From contig NZ_JRKI01000034.1 in the NCBI RefSeq assembly GCF_000935125.1, positions 1-64,000 of the forward strand: DNA of 64,000 nt. The letters are read 5' to 3'. The notes beneath the pieces were generated by a model. It saw nothing but the letters and a program-made list of their open reading frames with translations. It ran no database searches and was not told the origin of the DNA. Below, in pieces: positions 42,230 to 50,362 of this stretch. The position numbers were made by a program, and so were the translations under genes. Origin of the DNA: Streptomyces natalensis ATCC 27448. GTDB lineage: Bacteria > Actinomycetota > Actinomycetes > Streptomycetales > Streptomycetaceae. Numbering within the stretch: the stretch's first letter is position 1; each line of letters opens with the position of its first letter.

Positions 42230-43153
42230 TCAGATGCGCTTGTCCAGCCACGCCAGCAGATCGGCCTGGACCTCGTCCCGGTTCGTCTCGTTGAGGATCT
42301 CGTGGCGGGCGTCCGGGTAGGCCCTCCAGGTCAGGTCGCGGGTGCCGATATAGCGGAAGTCCTCCAGGAGTTCGTGGACGAGAGTCATGCCCTGGTGGCA
42401 GGGGTCCTGATCGCCGACGGCGATGTGGACGGGCAGGCCGCGGGGGATGCGGGCGAGGTCGGCGGGGTCGTTGATCTTGCGGATGGCGCGTACCCAGTCC
42501 AGGGCGAGACCGGCGCTGAAGGCGAAGCCGCAGTCGTCGTCGGCGACATAGCGGTCCACCTCGGCGCTGTCGCGGGAGAGCCATTCGTAGCCCGTGCGGT
42601 GCGGGAAGGCGTCGTTGAACGAGCTGAAGGTGCGCGGGATGAAGGGGGAGGGGTGGGCGCGGCCGTGCGTGGCGATCTCCCGCTCCAGTGCGTCGGCGGC
42701 GGCTTCGAGGTCCAGGCCGGGCAGGGTGCGGAAGGTGCCGGAGAGGATCAGGCCGGCGAGGTCGGCGCCGTACTCCTGGGCGTAGTCGCGGGCCAGCATC
42801 GCGCCCATGCTGTGGCCGAGCAGGACCAGGGGGATGCCGGGGTACTCGGCGGCGGTGTGGTCGCCGATGCCCTTGAGGTCGGCGACGGTCGCCCGCCAGG
42901 CGTCCTCGCCGACCACTCCGCGGCCCCCGGTGGCGGGTGCGGTGGCCCCGTGGCCGCGGTGGTCGGAGGCGAGGACGCCATAGCCGTGGCCGGTCAGAAA
43001 GCGGGCGAAGCGGTCGTAGCGCCGGGCGTGTTCCGCGGCACCATGGGCGATCTGGACGAGGGCGCGCGGCGGGCCGGACTCCGGCAGCCAGGTGTACCGG
43101 GCGATCCGGGCACCGTCGGGTGCCTGGTGGAAGTCCTGCCGCGGGGCCTGCAT
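42230..43153 (-). CDS. Alpha/beta hydrolase (monoacylglycerol-lipase-like)
   Basis: 307 residues of the serine aminopeptidase S33 / lysophospholipase group. Oxyanion segment: VQIAHGAAEHARRY (about 33-46); DHRGHGATA; nucleophile Ser115 in LLGHSMGAMLARDYA; acid in VAVGDQDPC-type strand (IAVGDQDPC); His in YPDARHEILNE. Complete catalytic triad, no signal peptide. AGGAG precedes the ATG. It probably cleaves monoacylglycerols or similar esters in the cytoplasm. It is divergent from the WD40-amidohydrolase gene. Confidence 0.88.
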   Translation of the reverse strand: MQAPRQDFHQAPDGARIARYTWLPESGPPRALVQIAHGAAEHARRYDRFARFLTGHGYGVLASDHRGHGATAPATGGRGVVGEDAWRATVADLKGIGDHTAAEYPGIPLVLLGHSMGAMLARDYAQEYGADLAGLILSGTFRTLPGLDLEAAADALEREIATHGRAHPSPFIPRTFSSFNDAFPHRTGYEWLSRDSAEVDRYVADDDCGFAFSAGLALDWVRAIRKINDPADLARIPRGLPVHIAVGDQDPCHQGMTLVHELLEDFRYIGTRDLTWRAYPDARHEILNETNRDEVQADLLAWLDKRI

Positions 43154-43351
43154 AGGGGCGTCTCCTGACTGCCGGGAAACGGTGGCGGGGAAAGCGGTGG
43201 CACAGAGTGGTCGGCGCCCACTCTTGCGCGAGCGGCGGCGCTACGTCCATGGGGCGCGCGCGGCGGGGTTGCCCCGGTGGGCGCGCGGCGTGACACGATC
43301 AGCCGGTTCTTCGCTGCCGCTGTGCCCCAACCCCCTTTTCCAGGAGGACCG

Positions 43352-46300
43352 TTGAACACCACCGACCATTGTGACGATGCGGGCCCGTTCCCCCTCTCCC
43401 GCCGCAGATTCCTCCAGGGCACCGCATCCGCGGCCGCCGTCGCCGGGCTGACGGGAGTCGCCGCCCCCGCCGCCTGGGCACAGGACGGCACCGCCCTCTC
43501 CTTATCCGCCGCCACCAATGGCGCGGCGTCCCTCTCCCCGTCCGGTGACCGGCTGGTCGCCGAGGTCCAGAACGTCCTGTGGTCGCTGCCGCGCACCGGC
43601 GGCGAGGCGGTGGCCCTGACGCCGCCCGACCTGGAACCCACCCGTCCGGTCCACTCCCCCGACGGCCGCCGGATCGCGCTCTGCGCCTACCGGGGCGGCT
43701 CCTTCCATCTGTGGCTGGTCGCCCCCGACGGCTCGGGCCTGCGGCAGCTGACCGACGGCCCCTGGGACGACCGCGGCCCCGCCTGGTCGCCCGACGGGAC
43801 CCGGATCGCCTTCGCCTCGGAACGCGGCGGCGACGCGGCGGCGGGCGCCCCGTACCGGATCTGGGTGCTGGAGGTGGCGACGCGGCGGCTGACCCGGGTG
43901 ACCGGGCTGCCCGGTCAGGACGGCCCGCACCAGGACGGCGCCTGGGAGGACTTCGATCCCTGCTGGTCGCCGGACGGCACGAGGATCGCCTTCGTCCGCG
44001 GCGCCGTCTCCGGGGCCGCGCTCGTCTCCCGTACGGTCGCCTCGGTGCCCGCCGACGGCGGCGGCGCGGTCCGTACCGAGCACACCGAAACGGCCGCCAC
44101 CCAGGTGATGACCCCGGTCCTGTCCCCCACCGGGCGGCTGGCCTATCTGCGGACCACCGACTATCCGGGGCCGACCTGCACCCTGGTGGTCGACGGGGCA
44201 CGGATCGACGTCACCGGGGACGTGGCGCCGGTGCCGCCGCGCTGGGTGACGCCGGACGCGCTGCTGCTGACGCTGGACGGGCACTTCCGGATCGTCCCGG
44301 TGGACGCTCCGCAGCGGGCCGAGACCATCCCGTTCCGCGCCGGGATGCCGCTGGACCGCCCCGAGTACCGCGTCAAGGACTACGGGTTCGAACGGACGGC
44401 GGCGGCGCCGGTGCGCGGGGTGCATCTGCCCGCGCTCTCCCCGGACGGCCGCATCGTCGCCTTCGCCGCGCACAACTCCCTGTGGACGGCGCCCACTTCG
44501 GGCGATGGTGCGCCGCGCCGGATCGTCCGCGCCGCGGCCACCCGGTACGTCCTCGCGCCGAGCTGGTCGCGCGACGGACGGGCGCTGGTCTATGCGGACG
44601 ACCGGGACGGGCTGTTCGCCGTCCGCCGTCGCGAGATGGCCTCCGGCGAGGAGACCGAGCTGGCCACCGGGGGCCGGGTACAGCCGGCGCTGTCGCCGGA
44701 CGGCGGTCGGCTGGCTGCGCTCGACATGGCGGGCAATCTCGTCGTACGGACCCTGGCGGACGGTACGGAGAAGGTGCTGGCCGCCCCGATGGGCGCGGGC
44801 GGGCTGCCGGGGCGGCCCAGCTGGTCGCCCGACGGCCGCTATCTGGCGTACTGCGACCGCAATCGCCTCAACCACCGCTTCCGCGAGGGCTACAACGTCA
44901 TCCGGGTCCTGGACACCGAGACCGGAAAGGGGCGGCTGTATCCGCTCGCCGACCATGTCTCGCTCGCCGACCGCTATGACTCCGGGCCGGTGTGGTCCCC
45001 CGACGGCCGGTGGATGGCGGTGATCGCCGAGTCCGCGCTGTGGGTGCTGCCGGTACGGGCCGACGGCACACCGGACGGCGCGCCACGGCAGCTGACCGAG
45101 GAGAGCGCCGACCATCCGTCGTGGTCCGGGGATTCGCGCACGCTGCTGTACCTGTCGGCCGGGAAGCTGCGGCTGATCCCGGTGGAGGGCGGCCCGGCGC
45201 GGACCGTCCCGCTGTCGCTGAACCACCGCCCCGCACGCGCCCGGGACACCGTCGTCCACGCGGGCAGATTCTGGGACGGCACCGGAGAGCAGGTGCGCGA
45301 GGACGTCGATGTCGTCGTACGGGACGGGCGGATCACCGCGGTGGAACCGCACCGGCCGGCCCGGGGCCGGACGTCCCGCACGGTGGACGCCTCCGGACAG
45401 ACCGTGCTGCCCGGCCTGTGGGACGCCCACACCCACCCCTGGCAGACGACCTACGGCGGGCGGCAGACCGCGCTCCAGCTGGCGTACGGGATCACCACGG
45501 CGGTCTCCTGCGGCGGTTTCGCGTACGAACAGGCCCGCCTCCGGGAAGCGGTGGCGGCCGGAGCGCTGGCCGGGCCGCGGCTGCTGACGAGCGGGGAGCT
45601 GCTGGACGGCGGGCGGGTGGCGTACAGCATGGGGCGGGCGCACCGGACCCGGGCGGGCCTGCGGCGTTCGCTGGCCCGGGGCGCGGCCCTGGACTGGGAC
45701 TTCGTCAAGACCTATGTCCGGGCGCCGGGCTGGGTGATGGAGGAGGCGGCGCGTTTCGCGCACGAGCGGCTGGGGGTGCGGTCCGGCAGTCATCTGCTGA
45801 CGCCCGGCGTCCAGCTCGGGCAGGACCTGACGACCCATCTCCAGGCCACCCAGCGCCTGGAGTTCGGGCACGCCGTCGCCGGCTCGGCACATTCCTACCA
45901 GGACGTCGAGGAGATCTACACCGGCGGCGCCGGATTCCACCTCCTCGCGACCCCGTTCTCGGCGGCCGCGCTGCTCGGCGACGATCCCTCGCTGGCGCAG
46001 GACGACCGGGTGGGCCGGCTGATGCCGCCGTGGGACAGCGCGCTCGTACGGGAGCACGCCGGAACGCCGCCCACCCCGGCGCAGCTGGCCGATATCGCGA
46101 CCGAAGTGGCCATCTACCAGCGGGTTCTGGCCGGGGGCGGACTGGTCGCGCTGGGCACCGACCAGCCGCTGACCTCGGTGGGCCTGTCCCTGCATCTGTG
46201 TCTGCGGGCACTGCACCGCGGCGGGCTGAGCGTGGCCCAGACGCTGCGGACCGCGACCGCGCTGCCTGCGCGGGTGTTCGGCGCGCAGCGGGACCTGGGG

Positions 46301-46543
46301 ACGCTGGAGGCCGGCAAGCTCGGCGATATGACGCTGGTGGACGGCGACCCGTTCAGCGACTTCGACTCCCTGGTGCGGATTGCGGCGGTGCTGCGCGGCG
46401 GACGGGTGATCGAGCGGCGCGAGCTGGTGGAGTCCTTCCCGGCGCCCGCGTCGCACTCCGACCGGGCTGTCGCCGCGGGCACCGACTGGCTGGAGGTGGG
46501 GCGGCAGCAGCGTCGCGAATCGTGCTGCCACACGGGGCACTGA
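43352..46543 (+). CDS. Tat-exported WD40-like propeller / amidohydrolase fusion
   Basis: 1063 residues. A twin-arginine signal (LSRRRFLQGTASAAAVAGL, about 14-32) is followed by TolB-like beta-propeller repeats over about 50-640 (many WSPDGTRIAF, LSPDGRIVAF and WSPDGRYLAY units) and an imidazolonepropionase-type amidohydrolase domain to the end (metal site GLWDAHTHPW, then FGHAVAGSAHSY and LGTDQPLTS). The start is a TTG with AGGAGG four bases upstream; no nearer ATG fits. Codon 51 is TTA. Likely acts on an exported peptide or amide substrate; the exact reaction is unknown. Confidence 0.87.
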   Translation: MNTTDHCDDAGPFPLSRRRFLQGTASAAAVAGLTGVAAPAAWAQDGTALSLSAATNGAASLSPSGDRLVAEVQNVLWSLPRTGGEAVALTPPDLEPTRPVHSPDGRRIALCAYRGGSFHLWLVAPDGSGLRQLTDGPWDDRGPAWSPDGTRIAFASERGGDAAAGAPYRIWVLEVATRRLTRVTGLPGQDGPHQDGAWEDFDPCWSPDGTRIAFVRGAVSGAALVSRTVASVPADGGGAVRTEHTETAATQVMTPVLSPTGRLAYLRTTDYPGPTCTLVVDGARIDVTGDVAPVPPRWVTPDALLLTLDGHFRIVPVDAPQRAETIPFRAGMPLDRPEYRVKDYGFERTAAAPVRGVHLPALSPDGRIVAFAAHNSLWTAPTSGDGAPRRIVRAAATRYVLAPSWSRDGRALVYADDRDGLFAVRRREMASGEETELATGGRVQPALSPDGGRLAALDMAGNLVVRTLADGTEKVLAAPMGAGGLPGRPSWSPDGRYLAYCDRNRLNHRFREGYNVIRVLDTETGKGRLYPLADHVSLADRYDSGPVWSPDGRWMAVIAESALWVLPVRADGTPDGAPRQLTEESADHPSWSGDSRTLLYLSAGKLRLIPVEGGPARTVPLSLNHRPARARDTVVHAGRFWDGTGEQVREDVDVVVRDGRITAVEPHRPARGRTSRTVDASGQTVLPGLWDAHTHPWQTTYGGRQTALQLAYGITTAVSCGGFAYEQARLREAVAAGALAGPRLLTSGELLDGGRVAYSMGRAHRTRAGLRRSLARGAALDWDFVKTYVRAPGWVMEEAARFAHERLGVRSGSHLLTPGVQLGQDLTTHLQATQRLEFGHAVAGSAHSYQDVEEIYTGGAGFHLLATPFSAAALLGDDPSLAQDDRVGRLMPPWDSALVREHAGTPPTPAQLADIATEVAIYQRVLAGGGLVALGTDQPLTSVGLSLHLCLRALHRGGLSVAQTLRTATALPARVFGAQRDLGTLEAGKLGDMTLVDGDPFSDFDSLVRIAAVLRGGRVIERRELVESFPAPASHSDRAVAAGTDWLEVGRQQRRESCCHTGH

Positions 46544-46852
46544 ACGGTACGAAACGGTTCGGGAGCGCCGGGGAGGCGCGGGGTGGCGCGGCTGTGGCAC
46601 CGTCCGCGGCCGCGCCACCGGCGTTCGCCGGGTGGGGGCTCGAAAGGGGGAGTGCGCCGTGCGCGCACGCCTCAACTCCTGTGTGAATTGCTACCAGTTG
46701 ATGTTTTGAGCGGCCCGCAGTAGGTATGCCAACGGGTATTGCACGCAGTAAGCGACAGATCACGTTCCGGAATGGTGGGGTAGACGGCATCGCCAGTGCC
46801 GTCCTGAGGCGGTTGCAACCAGCGTGGGAAGGAACGCGGAGGAGGACTCGTC
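46544..46852. promoter_or_regulatory. Intergenic region upstream of the acyl-CoA dehydrogenase
   Basis: About 309 bases without a gene. The part from 46675 to 46770 is markedly A/T-richer than the window (TTGATGTTTTGAG and GTAGGTATGCCAACGG patches) and probably holds the downstream promoter. AACGGTACGAAACGGTT at the left end is a short imperfect repeat. No strong hairpin. Confidence 0.35.
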
Positions 46853-48133
46853 TTGTATCGCTATTTCACCGACCAGCGACATGAAGCGCTCCGGCAGCGG
46901 GTACGGGAGTTCGCCGAGCGCGAGGTCCGGCCCCGGATCGCCGAGATGGAGGCGAGCCGTTCCGTTTGCCACGACCTTTCGCGGCTGATCGCCCGGCAGG
47001 GATGGATCGGCGTGACCGTCCAGCGCGCCTACGGCGGGATGGGCGCCGGACATCTGGCCAAAACCCTCATCATCGAGGAGCTCTCGCGGGTGAGCGCCGC
47101 CATGGGCGCGATGGTGCAGGCGTCCCAGCTGGGCGTCGCGAAGATCGTCCACTTCGGCAGCGAGGAGCAGAAGAAGACCTGGCTGCCGGCGATCGCGTCG
47201 GGCGAATGCCTGCCGACCATAGCCGTCACCGAACCGCAGTCCGGCGGCCATGTCCTGGGCATGGAGAGCACCGCGGTCCGCGACGGCGACGACTATGTCC
47301 TCAACGGCCACAAGGTCTACGTCGGCAACAGTCATGTCGGCGATCTGCACGGCGTGGTCGTGCGCACCGGCCCCGGGTCCACGGGCCTGTCCGCCTTCCT
47401 CGTCGAGTCCGGCACCCCCGGCTTCCGGGTCGGGCCGCAGCAGCCCGCGATGGGACTGCACGGCTTCAGCTTCGGCGAGCTGTTCTTCGACGACTGCCGG
47501 GTGCCGGCGGCGAATCTGCTGGGCGAAGAGGGCGACGGCCTGTCCGTGGCGTACTCCTCCAGCGTGCTGTACGGGCGGCCCAATCTGACCGCCGTTTCGC
47601 TGGGGATCCATCAGGCGGTGTTGGACGAGACCTCCCGCTTCAGTGCGGAGCGGCAGCGCTACGGCAAACCGCTGGCGGAGCTGAACAACATCAAGCTCAA
47701 GCTGGGGCGCATCCAGTCCCGGCTGCTGCTGGCCCGGCTGTCCGCGTACCACGCCGTCCATCTGCTGGACCAAGGGCTGCCGTGTGATGCGGAGCTGATG
47801 AACGCCAAGCTGGTCAATGTGGAATCCGCGCTGGAATCGGCGCGGGATGCGATGGACATCCATGCCGCGTGCGGGCTGTTCACCGACCGGCCGGTGGAGC
47901 GGTTCCTGCGCGATGCGCACCATATCGTCGCGCCGGCCGGGACCTCGGACGTCCAGCTGCTGCGGCTGGGCGAATTGGCGCTGGGCCGGGCGAAGGGCGA
48001 GTGGTCGAACCGGCTGGCGGAGCTGCTGCGGCTGGAGCCGGCCGAGCAGCCGGAGGAGAAGGCGTCGGCCACGGTCCCGGGACAGCGCACCGGGCCGGGG
48101 CGAGCGGTCTCCTGGTTCAGCCGGCACCGGTGA
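46853..48133 (+). CDS. Acyl-CoA dehydrogenase
   Basis: 426-residue flavoprotein with the full acyl-CoA dehydrogenase plan: helical N-terminus (REFAEREVRPRIAEME), CLPTIAVTEPQSGGHVLGM (substrate/FAD), LNGHKVYVGNSHVGDL, and C-terminal helices with RQRYGKPLAELNNIKLKL and IHAACGLFTDRPVERFLRDAHHI, where the catalytic-base position would be. The start is a TTG preceded by GGAGGAGG. The C-terminal ~35 residues are a charged extension. The long A/T-rich upstream region suggests its own promoter. Substrate unknown. Confidence 0.9.
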   Translation: MYRYFTDQRHEALRQRVREFAEREVRPRIAEMEASRSVCHDLSRLIARQGWIGVTVQRAYGGMGAGHLAKTLIIEELSRVSAAMGAMVQASQLGVAKIVHFGSEEQKKTWLPAIASGECLPTIAVTEPQSGGHVLGMESTAVRDGDDYVLNGHKVYVGNSHVGDLHGVVVRTGPGSTGLSAFLVESGTPGFRVGPQQPAMGLHGFSFGELFFDDCRVPAANLLGEEGDGLSVAYSSSVLYGRPNLTAVSLGIHQAVLDETSRFSAERQRYGKPLAELNNIKLKLGRIQSRLLLARLSAYHAVHLLDQGLPCDAELMNAKLVNVESALESARDAMDIHAACGLFTDRPVERFLRDAHHIVAPAGTSDVQLLRLGELALGRAKGEWSNRLAELLRLEPAEQPEEKASATVPGQRTGPGRAVSWFSRHR

Positions 48134-48151
48134 GCGGCGCCGGGTGAACGG

Positions 48152-48195
48152 ACGGGCCGCGGCGCTCGGTCACATCGACCGGTGTCGCGGCCCGT
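48152..48195. terminator. Hairpin between the acyl-CoA dehydrogenase and the conservon
   Basis: 10-bp stem ACGGGCCGCG/CGCGGCCCGT with an inner partly paired loop, in the 76-base gap between two convergent genes. Confidence 0.5.
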
Positions 48196-48209
48196 TGTCC
48201 GGGTGTCGC

Positions 48210-48833
48210 TCAGGAGGCGTCGGGCTGCTGCTCCCGCTGAAGCTGCTCCTGCTCCATCTGGTGAATCTTCTCGACCAGTTCCGCGGCCAGCCCCTTGATG
48301 GTCGCCAGCCCCTCCCGTCCCCACGGGCGCGGTTCGAGGTCCACCACACAGACGGTGCCCAGCGTCATCCCCGTACGGTCGATCAGCGGCGCGCCCATGT
48401 AGGAGCGGATGCCGATCTCGTCGACGACCGGGTTGCCCGCGAAGCGGGGGTAGTCGCAGACGTCCTCCAGGACGAGGGCCTTGCGGCGGACCACCACATG
48501 CGGGCAGTAGCCGTGGTCGCGGGCCATCACCCGGCCCGGCCGGCCGCTGGGCGGCGCCGGGCCCAGCTCGACGGCCCGGTCCATGTCGGGTGCGTAGAGC
48601 CCGGCGAAGTACTGCCGCCGCTCGTCAATGAAGTTGACCATGGCGTACGGCGTATCGGTCGTCTTCGCCAGCTTGCGGGCGAAGTCGTCGAACGCGGGCA
48701 ACGGGGAGCTGCCGATGCCCAGTTCACGCAGCCGGGCCACGCGCGCCGGGGCCTCGTTGTCCTCCGGGGTCAGCAGCAGACGGCGCGTGGGGTCGTAGGA
48801 GACGTAGGGGACACGGGAGACGGGATGCTTCAT
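48210..48833 (-). CDS. GAF-domain protein, fifth gene of the conservon
   Basis: 207 residues consisting of a single GAF domain (about 40-185) with FARKLAKTTDTPYAMVNFID, the CPHVVVRRKALVLEDVCDYPRF block and IRSYMGAPLIDRTGMTLGTVCVVD. A C-terminal amphipathic helix rich in Gln/Glu (VEKIHQMEQEQLQREQQ) may form a coiled coil. GGAGG lies four bases before the ATG, which overlaps the GTPase stop (ATGA). Conservons often carry an extra gene after the GTPase; here it is this small sensor, perhaps the ligand or redox input. Confidence 0.85.
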   Translation of the reverse strand: MKHPVSRVPYVSYDPTRRLLLTPEDNEAPARVARLRELGIGSSPLPAFDDFARKLAKTTDTPYAMVNFIDERRQYFAGLYAPDMDRAVELGPAPPSGRPGRVMARDHGYCPHVVVRRKALVLEDVCDYPRFAGNPVVDEIGIRSYMGAPLIDRTGMTLGTVCVVDLEPRPWGREGLATIKGLAAELVEKIHQMEQEQLQREQQPDAS

Positions 48834-49489
48834 GGCACCTCCGGAGTGGCGGCTAGGGCGGGGGTGAGCAGATGCTCGACGAGCGAAACCAGGATGTTCG
48901 TGGCCGAACTGCACTGCCGGGCGTCGCAGAGCACGACCGGGGTGCGTTCCGAAAGGTCTATTGCGGCACGGACCTCCTCCGGTTCGTAGTGGTAGGAGCC
49001 GTCGAACTCGTTGACCGCGACGATGAAGTGAATGCCGCGGCGCTCGAAGAAGTCGACGGCGGCGAAGCACTGGTCGAGCCGGCGGGTGTCGGCGAGGATC
49101 ACCGCGCCGAGGGCACCGTTGGACAGTTCGTCCCACATGAACCAGAAGCGCTGCTGGCCCGGTGTGCCGAAGAGATACAGCACATGTTCGGAGCTCAGGG
49201 TGATCCGGCCGAAGTCCATGGCGACGGTAGTGGTGTTCTTGTCCTCGATGCCTTCGAGGTCGTCGGTGCCGATGCCGATCTGGGTGAGGAGTTCCTCCGT
49301 ACTGAGCGGCTCGATCTCGCTCACCGCGCCGACGAAGGTCGTTTTGCCGACGCCGAAACCGCCCGCGACCAGGATCTTGAGCGCGGTGGGGAACAGGTCG
49401 GGGGATTCGGGAGGGGGACTCCCCGGGGTTTGGGGTACGGGGGAAGGGGTCCCCGTGGCCGGGGAGTCACAGTCGTTGACGTAGTCCAT
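48830..49489 (-). CDS. cvnD: Conservon GTPase CvnD
   Basis: 219-residue Ras-like GTPase. P-loop GGFGVGKT at 43-50 and the switch/WFGxPGQ region as LYLFGTPGQQRFWFMW (about 105-120); NEFD replaces NKxD. The N-terminal 33 residues are Pro/Ser-rich. CvnD proteins are the output GTPase of the conservon signalling complex at the membrane. It overlaps CvnC by 23 bases and the GAF gene by four bases. Confidence 0.92.
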   Translation of the reverse strand: MDYVNDCDSPATGTPSPVPQTPGSPPPESPDLFPTALKILVAGGFGVGKTTFVGAVSEIEPLSTEELLTQIGIGTDDLEGIEDKNTTTVAMDFGRITLSSEHVLYLFGTPGQQRFWFMWDELSNGALGAVILADTRRLDQCFAAVDFFERRGIHFIVAVNEFDGSYHYEPEEVRAAIDLSERTPVVLCDARQCSSATNILVSLVEHLLTPALAATPEVP

Positions 49490-49871
49490 GCAGCACCGCC
49501 TCCAGCAGGGCTCGGTCGGTCCGGGACGCGGGGTCTGCCGAAACGGCGGCGGGCGCCCGCGCGGTGAGCGCCCCGCACTCGACGAGGTCGGCGAGGAGCA
49601 CTTTGGTGACCACGGCGGGCAGTCGTATGTGGGCGGCGATCTCGGCGACCGAGACCGGCCCGCCGCACAGTCCCAGCACCCTCGCGTAGTCCGGTCCCTG
49701 GCAGGCGACGGGCCGCCGACCGGTGGCCATCACCATGGTCAGCAGGTCGAAGTGCGCGGTGGGGCGGGTCCGGCCGTTGCTGATGGTGTACGGCCGGACC
49801 AGCCGGCCCGCCGCGTCGTCGTACCAGGCCGGCTCATGACCGCCTTGCCGCATCCGGCGGCCCAGCGGCAT
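49467..49871 (-). CDS. cvnC: Conservon DUF742 protein CvnC
   Basis: 134 residues, the DUF742 type that accompanies conservon GTPases. Family blocks are LVRPYTISNGRTRPTAHFDLLTMVMATG and the CGGPVSVAEIAAHIRLPAVVTKVLLADLVECG helix-turn-helix-like part. It starts two bases after the CvnB stop and its end overlaps CvnD, so translation is coupled. It is thought to link the roadblock protein to the GTPase. Confidence 0.9.
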   Translation of the reverse strand: MPLGRRMRQGGHEPAWYDDAAGRLVRPYTISNGRTRPTAHFDLLTMVMATGRRPVACQGPDYARVLGLCGGPVSVAEIAAHIRLPAVVTKVLLADLVECGALTARAPAAVSADPASRTDRALLEAVLHGLRQRL

Positions 49872-49873
49872 GG

Positions 49874-50362
49874 TCAGCGACCGCCGGCCGGGGTCTGCTG
49901 GCGCGCGGGCGTGGACAGGTAGGGCCGCACGCTCTTGACCAGCATCCCCATCTCGTACGACAGCACGCCCACATCGGCGTCGCGGCCGGCCAGCACGGCC
50001 AGGCAGGCGCCGGTTCCGGCGGCGGAGACGAACAGGAAGCTGGACTCAAGCTCCACGGCGACCTGGAGGACCTTGTCGCCGGGCGCGAAACGCGCGCCGG
50101 TGCTGCGGGCGAGGGAATAGAGGCCGGAGGCCAGGGCGGCCATGTGGTCGGCGCTGTCCGGGTCGAAGCCGTGGGCGGCCTTCACCAGGCCGTCGGAGGA
50201 CAGCAGGAGCGCGCTGGTGGTATGCGGGACGCGCTGGATGAGTCCGGTCAGGAGCCAGGCCAGTTCCCCCTGCTGCCGGCCCTGGGCCTGGGCCTGCGAT
50301 GCGGTGTGCGGCTGCGCCGTGAACGGCTGCCGGTGCGGCTGCGTGTGCACATCACTCACCAT
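49874..50362 (-). CDS. cvnB: Conservon roadblock/LC7 protein CvnB
   Basis: 162 residues. After a Gln-rich N-terminus comes a roadblock/LC7 domain (about 32-150): ELAWLLTGLIQRVPHTTSALLLSSDGLVKAAHG, DKVLQVAVELESSFLFVSAAGTGACLAVL and DVGVLSYEMGMLVKSV. Roadblock proteins bind and regulate small GTPases, here CvnD. The ATG lies inside the last codons of cvnA (11-base overlap). Confidence 0.9.
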   Translation of the reverse strand: MVSDVHTQPHRQPFTAQPHTASQAQAQGRQQGELAWLLTGLIQRVPHTTSALLLSSDGLVKAAHGFDPDSADHMAALASGLYSLARSTGARFAPGDKVLQVAVELESSFLFVSAAGTGACLAVLAGRDADVGVLSYEMGMLVKSVRPYLSTPARQQTPAGGR

